A stretch of 64,000 nt of DNA from Planctomycetaceae bacterium (GTDB taxonomy: Bacteria > Planctomycetota > Planctomycetia > Planctomycetales > Planctomycetaceae). Made by a program: the position numbers and the translations under genes. How positions within the stretch are numbered: the stretch's first letter is position 1; each line of letters opens with the position of its first letter. Shown in pieces: positions 27,906-35,788 of the stretch. Where the stretch lies: assembly GCA_021732785.1 (NCBI GenBank), contig JAKFUG010000022.1:124001-188000 (forward strand). Reading direction: 5' to 3'. The notes beneath the pieces are model-generated. The model saw only the letters and a list, made by a program, of their open reading frames with translations, made no database searches and was not told the DNA's origin.

Positions 27906-28114
27906 GATCCCCAAGGGATCGCAGAAGGTAGCCGGTGGTCGCAGCGCAGACCACCGGACGATGTCGTCAGTGAGTTTGCACCCCGGAGGGGTGCCAGAAG
28001 CGTTGCGTTCCACCGTCTGGCACCCCTCCGGGGTGCGGTTGCTCACCGCACAAAATCCGGTGGTCGCCGTCTGAACGGCGACCACCGGCTACCCTCTGTG
28101 ACCCCTTCAGGGTC
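27906..28114. repeat. Outer REPIN-like doublet (family J) containing another element
   Basis: Left arm 27906-27957 and right arm 28057-28114 are imperfect inverted copies. Both contain GGTAGCCGGTGGTCG and end in CCACCGG, and the outer ends match as GATCCCCAAGGGATCGCAGA versus GACCCTGAAGGGGTCACAGA. About 100 bases separate the arms, most of it occupied by the inner doublet at 27970-28045. Confidence 0.8.
27970..28045. repeat. Inner doublet nested inside family J (GCACCCCGGAGGGGTGC)
   Basis: Arms 27970-27998 and 28016-28045 share GCACCCCGGAGGGGTGCCAG in inverted orientation plus flanking GTGAG/CTCAC. Its sequence is unrelated to the enclosing arms, as expected if it inserted into an existing element. 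Confidence 0.85.
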
Positions 28115-28210
28115 GACGAAGCACACCGAACTTCGCAACCGTTGTGCTTCGGTGGCAATCCTACCGCATGCGGGCGCTCCCCGCACTCTCGGGACATGCT
28201 ACGATTCCAG

Positions 28211-28230
28211 TGTGCCACGGCCGTGGCACA
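28211..28230. repeat. Perfect 20-base palindrome
   Basis: TGTGCCACGGCCGTGGCACA is identical to its reverse complement. It shares the TGTGCCAC/GTGGCACA ends of family B (29840 and 50090), and a half copy CCGTGGCACA is at 54971-54980. Confidence 0.75.
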
Positions 28231-28273
28231 CATCACATTGACCATTGCCCGCCATTTCAAGCCGAGACCACTT

Positions 28274-30397
28274 GTGCCCGCCGCGTCTGAGACTGTTCGT
28301 TCTTCATCGCCGAACCCGTGGGCCATTCTGGGCGTGATCGGCCTTGGCTATCTGCTGGCCACCGCGAGCGTGCAGAGTTGGTTGATGTCGCCGGCGCTGG
28401 CGACCGGATTCATGAGCCGGCCGACGTATGAAGCGCTGTGTGTGCTGCTCGGTGTGATCGCGCTGCCGGATACGGAACCGCGCAATGTGCCGTGGATGAT
28501 GGCGTCGGTGATAGTCATCGGGGCGATGCTGTTGACGTGGGGTCTGGGCGCGATCGGACGGCGTCATCAACTCGCGCGGTGGTCATGGATCTGCGGGCTG
28601 TGCTGGTGTGCGCTCGGGGCGTGGGAACCGGTGCGAATTGTCATCGCGTTGACCGGCTTGCCATTGCTGGGTTCCGTGATTGAAGCGGTGCCGCCGTTAT
28701 GGGTGGCGATGTGTCTCGCCGCAGGGATGACGCTTTACCGTAGCCCTGTCGCTCCGCGACAGGAAAGCCGAGCGCTTCGGGAGTCTTCCTTACCGACGGC
28801 TTTCCTGTCGCAGAGCGACAGGGCGACTTTGGGGCTTGCCGCCATTTACAGCGTCATTTTCGTCACGATGAACTGGCGATTGTGGTTTAACCTCTTCATT
28901 CCGCACGGCGATTCCGCGATGTACGAAGAGCATCTGTGGAACGTGCTCCACGGCAAGGGTTTTCGCAGCGATCTCGATCAGGGCCTTTTTCTCGGCGAGC
29001 ACATTCAATTCGTGCATCTCGGGCTGATTCCGTTGTACGTGCTATGGCCATCGCATCTCCTGATGGAAGCCTGTGAATCCGTCGCACTGGCCCTCGGCGT
29101 TTTTCCGGTGGTGTGGATGACGCAGCGGCACACGCAGTCGGGCCGCGTCGCGATTTGTGCCGCGGCGGCGTACTTGCTCTATGTGCCGTTGCAGGCGCTC
29201 GACATCGAAATCGACCTGAAAACGTTTCGTCCCGAAGCGTTCGGCATCCCGCTGCTGTTGCTGACGCTGGACCAACTCGACCGTGGTCGCCTGTGGGGCT
29301 TTCTGCTGGGATTGGCGGCATGCCTCACCGTGAAAGAAGACTACGCGATCGTTATCGGCCCACTGGGGTTGTGGATTCTTGCATCATCATGGAAGCAGCC
29401 GCAGGTGTTAGGCCGTACGACGCCACGCCTGCGTTGGGCGATTCTCGGCGCTACGTTGATGGTCTTCAGCGTTTTCTATTTGTGGTTAGCCACGCGGGTG
29501 CTCATTCCGTGGTTTCGGCCTGGTGAAGAGATTCACTTTGCCCGGTATTTCAGCCACCTGGGTGATTCACCCGAAGCGATCGTGAGAACGATTCTTTTCC
29601 GGCCGGATATTGTCGCCGGGGAATTGATCACGCCGCAGACGGTGCTTTACGCCTTGCTGATGCTGTTGCCGGTGGGCGGTCTCGCGTTGCGATCGCCAGG
29701 GCGGCTTGCTGTCGGGATGCCGTTGTTCGGCGTGTTGTGCCTGAATGAACTCGCGCGCGATCCCCGGCATCATTTTCATGCCCCGCTGGTGGCGATTGTG
29801 TTCTGGGCGGTCGCCGGTGGACTCGGACGAATCGCCAGGTGTGCCACTGGCTCCGCCAGTGTCTTTCCGTTCTTGAACAGAACGTCAACATTAAAAGAGA
29901 AGACACTGGCAGAGCCAGTGGCACACGCAGAGGCTTCCGAGCGGTTGTTACGTGCGGGCCATTGGTTGTGGACCACTGCGTTCGCGACCGGTCTGTTCTT
30001 CAGCCTGTCGCCGTTCGGCATGCCGTTCTGGGATCCGGGTTCCACATGGCACTGGGCGAAGTTGTACGGTGATACGGACCGCGGTGTGGAGTTCGCGAAG
30101 ATCGCGCCATTGATTCCGGTGACCGCGCGCGTCGCTTCCACGGATTTCGTCCACCCGCGGTTCACGCACCATGCGCGATCGTATGATTACAGCCAATACG
30201 TGCGGAAAGTCAGCGGCTACGAACTCCGCGTTCCCGACGATACCGATTTCATCGTGATCGACACCACGCACCGTTACAGCACGTGGAAGACACCGCACGA
30301 CATCCCCGAATACCGCGACACACCGGAGCAATGGGAACTGCTGACCGATCCCGCAGGCTCGGCGTTCATCGTGTTGAAACGACGCAACAGGAACTGA
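28274..30397 (+). CDS. DUF2079 family polytopic membrane protein with two in-frame palindromic insertions
   Basis: About 707 residues if the GTG at 28274 is used; ATG 28196 is possible but would translate a palindrome, and no start has a good ribosome site. The core PHGDSAMYEEHLWNVLHGKG, then GEHIQFVHLGLIPLYVLWPS, is typical of DUF2079, a family of multi-helix proteins distantly like GT-C glycosyltransferases; function unknown. Two stretches do not fit the family and are encoded by repeat elements in frame: about SPVAPRQESRALRESSLPTA (element 28744-28823) and ATGSASVFPFLNRTSTLKEK (element 29840-29925). The reading frame survives both. Stop at 30397 overlaps nothing; the next gene starts two bases later and is likely co-transcribed. 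Confidence 0.85.
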   Translation: MPAASETVRSSSPNPWAILGVIGLGYLLATASVQSWLMSPALATGFMSRPTYEALCVLLGVIALPDTEPRNVPWMMASVIVIGAMLLTWGLGAIGRRHQLARWSWICGLCWCALGAWEPVRIVIALTGLPLLGSVIEAVPPLWVAMCLAAGMTLYRSPVAPRQESRALRESSLPTAFLSQSDRATLGLAAIYSVIFVTMNWRLWFNLFIPHGDSAMYEEHLWNVLHGKGFRSDLDQGLFLGEHIQFVHLGLIPLYVLWPSHLLMEACESVALALGVFPVVWMTQRHTQSGRVAICAAAAYLLYVPLQALDIEIDLKTFRPEAFGIPLLLLTLDQLDRGRLWGFLLGLAACLTVKEDYAIVIGPLGLWILASSWKQPQVLGRTTPRLRWAILGATLMVFSVFYLWLATRVLIPWFRPGEEIHFARYFSHLGDSPEAIVRTILFRPDIVAGELITPQTVLYALLMLLPVGGLALRSPGRLAVGMPLFGVLCLNELARDPRHHFHAPLVAIVFWAVAGGLGRIARCATGSASVFPFLNRTSTLKEKTLAEPVAHAEASERLLRAGHWLWTTAFATGLFFSLSPFGMPFWDPGSTWHWAKLYGDTDRGVEFAKIAPLIPVTARVASTDFVHPRFTHHARSYDYSQYVRKVSGYELRVPDDTDFIVIDTTHRYSTWKTPHDIPEYRDTPEQWELLTDPAGSAFIVLKRRNRN
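28744..28823. repeat. REPIN-like doublet, family C, inside a coding region
   Basis: 27-base arms 28744-28770 (begins CCCTGTCGCTCCGCGACAGG) and 28797-28823 match in inverted orientation at 26 of 27 positions, with a 26-base spacer. Each arm is itself a hairpin (CTGTCGC / GCGACAG). The element is read through in frame by the DUF2079 gene. Confidence 0.92.
29840..29925. repeat. REPIN-like doublet, family B, inside a coding region
   Basis: 26-base arms 29840-29865 (begins TGTGCCACTGGCTCCGCCAG) and 29900-29925 match in inverted orientation at 25 of 26 positions. The same family occurs between genes at 50090-50176. Here it lies in a loop-encoding part of the DUF2079 gene. Confidence 0.93.
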
Positions 30398-30399
30398 AT

Positions 30400-31845
30400 G
30401 TGGAATTGACCGCGTGGCAATGGGTGCTGGGCATATTGACGGTCCTGGGGTACGTGTTGACGCTCGCGCTAGTCCCGGTGGTGGTGCTGACCAAGAAACC
30501 CGCACCGGTGTCGACCGTGGCGTGGGTCATGGCGATCGTCACCATGCCGTATATTGGTGCGTTCCTGTTCCTCATTTTCGGGATTAATCGGGTGGGTCGC
30601 CGCGTCAGTCGACGTCAGGCTGCCGCACAAAAAATCACGCGGGGGTTGCCCCAACTGGCGAGCCATCATCTGATGGTGCGTGACCGTCTGGATCCCGTGC
30701 AGCGCGAAATGCTGGTGCTGACGGAACGCGTCGCCGAAACGCGCGCTACTGCGGGCAATCGCGTTACGCTCTTTGCAGAAACGTCGGAAGCCTTTGCCGC
30801 CATCGAGGCGGCGATTGACGCGGCGCAACGCTCGATTCATCTCGAATATTACATCTGGCAGCCCGATCGGGTCGGCACTCGGATTCGCGACCAACTCATC
30901 GCGCGGGCCAAAGCCGGGGTGGCGGTCCGGTTCCTGTACGACGCACTCGGTTCGATGCGGTTGACGGAACCCTTTCTGCAACCGATGCGCGACGCCGGGA
31001 TTCGGGTTGCACCCTTCGTTCCCGGCCGTTCTTTACGCGAACGGTGGTCGATCAATCTTCGCAGCCATCGCAAAATCGTATTGGTGGATGGCTGCATCGG
31101 CTTCACCGGCGGCATGAATGTCGGCGACGAGTACCTCGGTGAAAACGCCCATTTCGGTTACTGGCGTGACACTCATCTCCGGCTCGAAGGCCCCGCGGTG
31201 CTGCAATTGCAGGAGGTCTTCGCCACCGACTGGTTCTTTGCCACCGAAGAGGAAATTGACGTCAACGAACATTTTCCGATACCGGATAATCCGGGACAAA
31301 TCGACGCTCACGTCCTGGCAGGGGGACCGGACCGGAGTGAAAGCATTTACCATGCGGCATTTTTCGCCGCGATTAATTCGGCGCGCGATCGGGTCACCCT
31401 CGCGACATCGTACTTCGTTCCGACCGATGCGCTGAGTACGGCCCTCGAAATGGCGGCCTATCGCGGGGTGAAAGTCCGGGTGCTGGTCTCCGGGCCAGTC
31501 ACTTACTGGGCCACATATCATGCCTGCCGGTCGTTCTATGACGAACTGCTCACGGCCGGCGTGGAGATTTACGAATACACGCGCGGGCAGCAGCACGCGA
31601 AAACGATCACCATTGACGGTTGCTGGTCCTTGGTCGGGACCGCGAACTTCGATGCGCGGAGCGTGTTCCTCAACTTCGAAGTGGGGTTATCGCTGTACGA
31701 CACGGGCCTCGCGGAACAGTTGGAGTTCCATTTCGACAGCGATCTGACGTTCTCGAAGCGGATTGAGCTGGAACAATGGGAGCGCCGCGGGACATGGGAG
31801 CGGTTGAAAGAGAACGCGTGCCGAATGTTTTCGCCGGTGTTGTGA
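30400..31845 (+). CDS. cls: Cardiolipin synthase-like phospholipase D protein
   Basis: 481 residues from the GTG at 30400, which has AGGA eight bases upstream and begins right at the first membrane helix; two N-terminal helices (WVLGILTVLGYVLTLALVPV and VAWVMAIVTMPYIGAFLFLI) match the PLDc_N layout. Two HKD motifs are present: SHRKIVLVDGCIGFTGG and QQHAKTITIDGCWSLVGTAN. The enzyme joins phosphatidylglycerol molecules to make cardiolipin at the cytoplasmic membrane. The start lies two bases after the DUF2079 stop. Confidence 0.95.
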   Translation: MELTAWQWVLGILTVLGYVLTLALVPVVVLTKKPAPVSTVAWVMAIVTMPYIGAFLFLIFGINRVGRRVSRRQAAAQKITRGLPQLASHHLMVRDRLDPVQREMLVLTERVAETRATAGNRVTLFAETSEAFAAIEAAIDAAQRSIHLEYYIWQPDRVGTRIRDQLIARAKAGVAVRFLYDALGSMRLTEPFLQPMRDAGIRVAPFVPGRSLRERWSINLRSHRKIVLVDGCIGFTGGMNVGDEYLGENAHFGYWRDTHLRLEGPAVLQLQEVFATDWFFATEEEIDVNEHFPIPDNPGQIDAHVLAGGPDRSESIYHAAFFAAINSARDRVTLATSYFVPTDALSTALEMAAYRGVKVRVLVSGPVTYWATYHACRSFYDELLTAGVEIYEYTRGQQHAKTITIDGCWSLVGTANFDARSVFLNFEVGLSLYDTGLAEQLEFHFDSDLTFSKRIELEQWERRGTWERLKENACRMFSPVL

Positions 31846-31853
31846 GAATCTTT

Positions 31854-31933
31854 ACGAGCCCGAAGCGCGAGCGCCGGGTTCTTGGATTTAACGAAATCAA
31901 GGAATACACCCGGCGCTCGCGCTGCGGGCTCGT
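31854..31933. repeat. REPIN-like doublet, family K (GAGCCCGAAGCGCGAGCGCC)
   Basis: 26-base arms at 31854-31879 and 31908-31933 in inverted orientation with a 28-base spacer and two or three mismatches. A solo relative is at 51723-51747. It starts nine bases after the cls stop. Confidence 0.9.
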
Positions 31934-31939
31934 TAATGC

Positions 31940-31979
31940 AAAACGCCCGCGGACATTCATCCGCGGGCGTCTGCGTTTT
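31940..31979. terminator. Bidirectional terminator between cls and the YTV gene
   Basis: 11-base stem ACGCCCGCGGA / TCCGCGGGCGT with a 6-base loop (31943-31970), flanked by TTTT on both strands. Serves the convergent genes on either side. Confidence 0.85.
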
Positions 31980-32000
31980 CATCGTTGATCAGCGATCAAC

Positions 32001-33380
32001 TTACTGGATGCAACCACCCGGAGCCGAGCCGCAAGCCGTGGCGGCGGGAGCCGCACAGCCTGGATCGACGGGGCAGCAGGTCGCAACGGGCACCTGACGG
32101 CAAACCGTCCGCGGCACGCAGCGAACTTTCGTTTCGCAAATCTGACGCGGCGTGCAGTGCGTCTTGGTCGTCATCCGCGTTTCGCAGACCTGGCGGCAGG
32201 TCGTGTAAGGAACCTTGCGGGTCCGCGTTTCCTGCGTCATCGTGCAGGTGGTGTAAGGCACCTTCTTCGTCACCGTTTCGCAAGTCCACGAGCAGGTGGT
32301 GTAAGGAACACGCTTGGTAATACATTCTTCCGTCCACGAGCAGGTCGTGTAGGGAACTTTCTTGGTGATCGTTTCGCAGGTCCACGTGCAGGTCGTGTAA
32401 GGAACACGCTTCGTGCAGGTTTGCTGTTCGTGACGAACACAGGTGTAAGGAATGTTCTTCGTCACCGTGAACGGGACCTGGCGGCAGACCGTGTACGGCA
32501 CCTGGCACTGACGGACTTCTTGTTCCATCCGCGTGCAGCAAACCGTGCGGCATTCCATCCGCGGAACCCATTTGCGGCAGCAGACCGTCCGCATCGTTTG
32601 CTCGCACACCGTCCGGCAGCAGCCAGGCTTGTAGACGCAGCAGCAGGTGCAGGGATCCCATTCCCATGTCCCTTGATCCTGCACGCAACGGCTGACGATC
32701 GGGCCGGGAACTTGCTTCGATTCTTCCACCCAGTCGCCGGTGCAAACTTGCACTTGCTTCTGTTCGGTCACCGGCTTGCAGACCGTATAGCAGACGTTCT
32801 TGTAGCAGGTTTCCGATTCCGTCCGGTACTGCGTGCAGCAGACCTGGCGATAGTGCGTTTCGTAGATCGGCTTGCAGACCGTGTAGCAGACGTCGCGGTA
32901 GCAGGTTTGATAGCAGGGCTTGCGAACCGTGCAGCAGACATCGCGGTAGCACGTCTGATAGCACGGCTTGCGGACGCGGCAGCAAACGTCGCGGTAGCAC
33001 GTCTGGAAGCAGGGTTTGCGAACCGTGCAGCAGACATCGCGGTAGCACGTTTGATAGCACGGCTTGCAGACCGTGTAGCACTCGTCGCGCCAGCAGGTTT
33101 CGTACACGTTCCGCGTGCAGGTGACCGGCACCTGTTCGATGCACTGATCGTACACGGTCCGCGTGCAGGTGTAGGTTTGCGGTTCCCACACGGTTTCCTG
33201 AACGGTCTTGTAGCAGGTGGTGTTGCAGGCTTTTGCAGAGCAATAGTCTCCGCAAGGCGCGCACGCCTTTTTGGAGAGGGAGAAAAACCTCCCGGCCCCA
33301 CAGTAACCGGCGTTGGCGGTTTCGCCACTGACGAGTGCCACCACACTCATCAGGACGACCATCCAGGTTGCTTGTTTCAT
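32001..33380 (-). CDS. Cysteine-rich YTV-repeat secreted protein (planctomycete cell-wall type)
   Basis: 459 residues with a clear signal peptide (MKQATWMVVLMSVVALVSG, cleavage near Ala24) and a mature part with dozens of cysteines. Two repeat classes are visible. Residues about 97-205 repeat TCYRDVCCTVRKPCYQ-like units, with YTVCKP variants. Residues about 330-420 repeat KVPYTTCTWTCE-like units. This matches the planctomycete-specific YTV domain group (Pfam YTV), whose members were reported in cell-wall material of Rhodopirellula. A disulfide-linked structural role outside the cell is inferred. AAGGA lies seven bases before the ATG. The repeats make the gene prone to unit gain and loss. Confidence 0.9.
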   Translation of the reverse strand: MKQATWMVVLMSVVALVSGETANAGYCGAGRFFSLSKKACAPCGDYCSAKACNTTCYKTVQETVWEPQTYTCTRTVYDQCIEQVPVTCTRNVYETCWRDECYTVCKPCYQTCYRDVCCTVRKPCFQTCYRDVCCRVRKPCYQTCYRDVCCTVRKPCYQTCYRDVCYTVCKPIYETHYRQVCCTQYRTESETCYKNVCYTVCKPVTEQKQVQVCTGDWVEESKQVPGPIVSRCVQDQGTWEWDPCTCCCVYKPGCCRTVCEQTMRTVCCRKWVPRMECRTVCCTRMEQEVRQCQVPYTVCRQVPFTVTKNIPYTCVRHEQQTCTKRVPYTTCTWTCETITKKVPYTTCSWTEECITKRVPYTTCSWTCETVTKKVPYTTCTMTQETRTRKVPYTTCRQVCETRMTTKTHCTPRQICETKVRCVPRTVCRQVPVATCCPVDPGCAAPAATACGSAPGGCIQ

Positions 33381-33947
33381 GGAACTGTCCTTAATTCATT
33401 CCTTGCGTCGGTTGAGCGCGTTCGTGACCGCTTGAGTCGAGTTGTAAAACAATGGCTCGCATCCAGATCATCGACGGAAAAGCCGACGCTCTTGAGCCAA
33501 AGTCCGCAAAATACCCGACCGCTAAATCTTCCCAGACTCGCCAACTAACGTGGACTCATGAAAAGTGAGTCCTCAACCGGGGTCGTTCGCCGATCCAACC
33601 CGCCAAAAGTATCTTCCGTACAGGTCGGTTACTCGCTGTGCTGACACGGCACGCATTCTCAGTGAGTCAATCGGATCGGTAGCGACCTCAACTCTCCCCC
33701 GTCGCGTCAAACCCTTAGTGCGTCTGCAAAGCCCCCAAACTACCCCGTCCGCAAACTGACGATTCGTTTAGCCGCGACCCGAAGTCCGCGGAGGGAAGCG
33801 CTCGTTCGGAGTGGACGACGCGGGTGGTGGGCTCCACGCAGCGCTTCCCTGTCGGGTCGCGGCGAAACGGAGCGCTCGCATGCTCTCCCGCCGCGCTGGT
33901 ATCGTTTTCCAGGGTCATGTTGAAATCACCATTGCAGGAAGAGAGCC
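33381..33947. other. Divergent intergenic region with family-D repeat
   Basis: 567 bases between the divergent YTV and isomerase genes. Contents: the family-D doublet at 33765-33869, and otherwise no frame that looks coding. Promoters for both genes must lie here, but I could not identify boxes with confidence. Confidence 0.6.
33765..33869. repeat. REPIN-like doublet, family D, arms of unequal length
   Basis: Left arm 33765-33800 begins CGTTTAGCCGCGACCCGAAG and ends GGGAAGCG; right arm 33842-33869 is the inverse but lacks an internal GTCCGCGGAG-like block, being 28 bases instead of 36. The copy at 54860-54963 shows the same asymmetry. Confidence 0.88.
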
Positions 33948-34763
33948 ATGCGGTTTGCGATTTGTCAGGAGTTATTCGAAGGTTGGGACTGGGAACGACA
34001 ATGCCGGTTCATGGCCGAGACCGGATACACCGGCATCGAACTCGCCCCTTTCACACTCGCACCGCGAATCACCGATGTCAGCGCAACTCAGCGGCATGAA
34101 CTGCGCACGGTCGCTGAAAACTATGGACTGACGATCTGTGGTCTGCACTGGCTCCTTGCCAAGACGGAGGGGATGCACCTGACGACGCACGATGCGGGCA
34201 CGCGTGCGACGACGGCCGCTTACTTGCGCGACCTCGCCAATGCGTGCGGTGACCTCGGCGGAACGGTCCTTGTTTTCGGTTCGCCCAACCAGCGCAATGT
34301 CGAAGACGGGATGGATCGCGTGCAGGCTTATGCGAATGCGGCCGAAGTCTTTCGCGCGGCGATGCCCGTCTTCGGCGACCGGGGTGTGACGCTCTGCATG
34401 GAACCGCTCACGCCGAAAGAGACGAACTTTTGCAACACGTGCGCGGACGCCGCCGAGCTGATCGCACTCGTGGACCATCCCTGCTTTCAGTTGCATCAGG
34501 ATGTCAAAGCGATGCTCTCCGAAGCGACACCGATCCCCGCGCTCATCGAACAATACGCGTCCGTCACGAAACATTTTCACGTCAACGATAACAACCTGCT
34601 GGGACCAGGTATGGGACCAACACCGTACGAACCGATCTTCGCCGCGCTGCAGCGCACGAACTACGCTGGTTGGGTATCGGTCGAAGTGTTCGATTACAAA
34701 CCCGGCGCGGAATTCATCGCGCGCGAAAGCCTGCAATACATGCGCGATGTGTTGTCTCGGTAG
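33948..34763 (+). CDS. Sugar-phosphate/hydroxypyruvate isomerase-like TIM-barrel protein
   Basis: 271 residues of the xylose-isomerase-like TIM-barrel (AP endonuclease 2) superfamily. Sequence features: MRFAICQELFEGWDWERQCR, GYTGIELAPFTL, LCMEPLTPKETNF with a metal-binding glutamate, FQLHQDVKAM, HFHVNDNNLLGPG and WVSVEVFDYKPG with the C-terminal glutamate. No signal peptide, so probably cytosolic. Substrate cannot be fixed; relatives include hydroxypyruvate isomerase and various sugar epimerases. A family-D repeat lies in the promoter-proximal gap. Confidence 0.88.
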   Translation: MRFAICQELFEGWDWERQCRFMAETGYTGIELAPFTLAPRITDVSATQRHELRTVAENYGLTICGLHWLLAKTEGMHLTTHDAGTRATTAAYLRDLANACGDLGGTVLVFGSPNQRNVEDGMDRVQAYANAAEVFRAAMPVFGDRGVTLCMEPLTPKETNFCNTCADAAELIALVDHPCFQLHQDVKAMLSEATPIPALIEQYASVTKHFHVNDNNLLGPGMGPTPYEPIFAALQRTNYAGWVSVEVFDYKPGAEFIARESLQYMRDVLSR

Positions 34764-35502
34764 AGTGCGAAGCCCGATTGAACTGTCGTCTCGGTATTAT
34801 CGTAGCGATGAAAAAAGCCCGGAAAAACGGGGTTTTTTCGTCTTTCAGAATAGTCTGCATCGTCTTCCGTACCGGAAGTCTCTGGTCGCAAGTGGTCATC
34901 GCGAGATGACCGCGCGTCAGCGCGAGCAATTTTTTCGGTCTGCTGCGATCGACCCTGCGAAGGTTGTGTTGTGGGCTTGCGCGCGATGTCTGCGTGAGCA
35001 TGGAGTTCGTGGTGACGATGTCATTGAATGATCGCGGTCACAACGCGAGAGAAGCCTTTGAAGTCGTTTTTCTCGATGTTTTTGATCGGTTCACAATCGA
35101 CGATGAGGCTTCGTGCGCAAACATGATGAGAGCACCGCGAGCATGTCGAGATGCGCGTGGGCAACGCGCGTGCTGATGCGCCGCGCGAAACGATTTCTAA
35201 AAAAACATCAAATTTCTTCGCGCGAACGCGCACAAAAGGCTTGAAGTATTCTTTGAAATGCTTAGTATGCACGCCAGTTCTGTGACAGTTGAAACGTTGG
35301 ATTGAGTGTCAAGTGCAGGACACATTCGCTGCCGCGATTGTGCAACCCCGAGACTTGATCCTCGTACTCTGTCACGCGACTTGCCATGGTTGGCAGGTCG
35401 GAAGGGATTCGAAGTAAGTGACTCGTTAACGCCGAACAGCTTAGCCCGGTATGCCAGCGGCGAAGACGGTCACGATAGTCTCTCTGGAAGGAGGACCGTC
35501 AA
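34764..35502. other. 739-base gap with unusual composition, no confident gene
   Basis: Between the isomerase and the histone-like gene. A terminator-like hairpin is at 34811-34838. The rest is rich in CGCG, GATG and TTTTT words and changes from GC-rich to AT-rich near 35190-35260. A 41-codon frame at 34906-35031 (MTARQREQFFRSAAIDPAKV) has no ribosome site. No tRNA fold was seen. It could hold a long leader or a small RNA for the histone gene, which is speculation. Confidence 0.5.
34811..34838 (+). terminator. Terminator-like hairpin after the isomerase gene
   Basis: AAAAAAGCCCG / CGGGGTTTTTT stem with one mismatch and a 6-base loop, ending in six T. Located 48 bases after the stop of the isomerase gene. 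Confidence 0.7.
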
Positions 35503-35655
35503 GTGGCCAAGAAGAAAGCAGCGAAGAAGGCAGTGAAGAAGGCCGCCCCTAAGAAGGCCGCCAAGAAGGTCGCGAAGAAGGCTGCGACCAAGAAGGCCGT
35601 GAAGAAGACGGCGAAGAAGGCTGCAAAGAAGGCAGCACCATCGCCGACCATGTAA
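35503..35655 (+). CDS. Lysine/alanine-rich histone H1-like protein (50 residues)
   Basis: A GTG start at 35503 preceded by a perfect AAGGAGG eight bases upstream opens a 50-codon frame ending TAA at 35655. The product is almost entirely AKKAA/AKKAV units (MAKKKAAKKAVKKAAPKKAA at the N-terminus) and closes with APSPTM. This is the lysine-rich C-terminal-tail type of histone H1, as in chlamydial Hc1/Hc2 and other planctomycete small basic proteins, and should bind DNA non-specifically. There is no globular domain. A strong terminator follows (35683-35720), so it is a one-gene unit. It is too short for many gene callers. Confidence 0.9.
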   Translation: MAKKKAAKKAVKKAAPKKAAKKVAKKAATKKAVKKTAKKAAKKAAPSPTM

Positions 35656-35682
35656 GCGGTCGATGAACTCGATGTTTTCGCG

Positions 35683-35720
35683 AGAGGTGGCTGGATTCGT
35701 CCAGCCACCTCTTGTTTTTT
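35683..35720 (+). terminator. Rho-independent terminator of the histone-like gene
   Basis: 12-base perfect stem AGAGGTGGCTGG / CCAGCCACCTCT with a 6-base loop followed by TGTTTTTT. Confidence 0.92.
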
Positions 35721-35788
35721 GAACCACGGTCAGAAATTCCAGCGAAAATCGAGATCGCACTTCCGCCTTTTCGACCGAGCAGAGTGTC

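Noticed and set aside
27876-28085. 70-residue N-terminal extension of the HD hydrolase
   Set aside because: Encoded wholly by the nested repeat elements; the family-conserved start is at 27875.
28142-28273. N-terminal extension of the DUF2079 protein
   Set aside because: It begins at a TTG without ribosome site and translates the palindrome at 28211-28230, so a later start is preferred.
28274-30397. DUF2079 gene as a pseudogene
   Set aside because: Despite two insertions the frame is intact from end to end and codon use stays typical.
34906-35031. 41-codon open frame before the histone-like gene
   Set aside because: No ribosome site, no similarity recognised, and composition is like the surrounding non-coding text.
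35370-35440. tRNA-like GATTCGAA text
   Set aside because: No acceptor, anticodon or D-arm pairing could be built around it.
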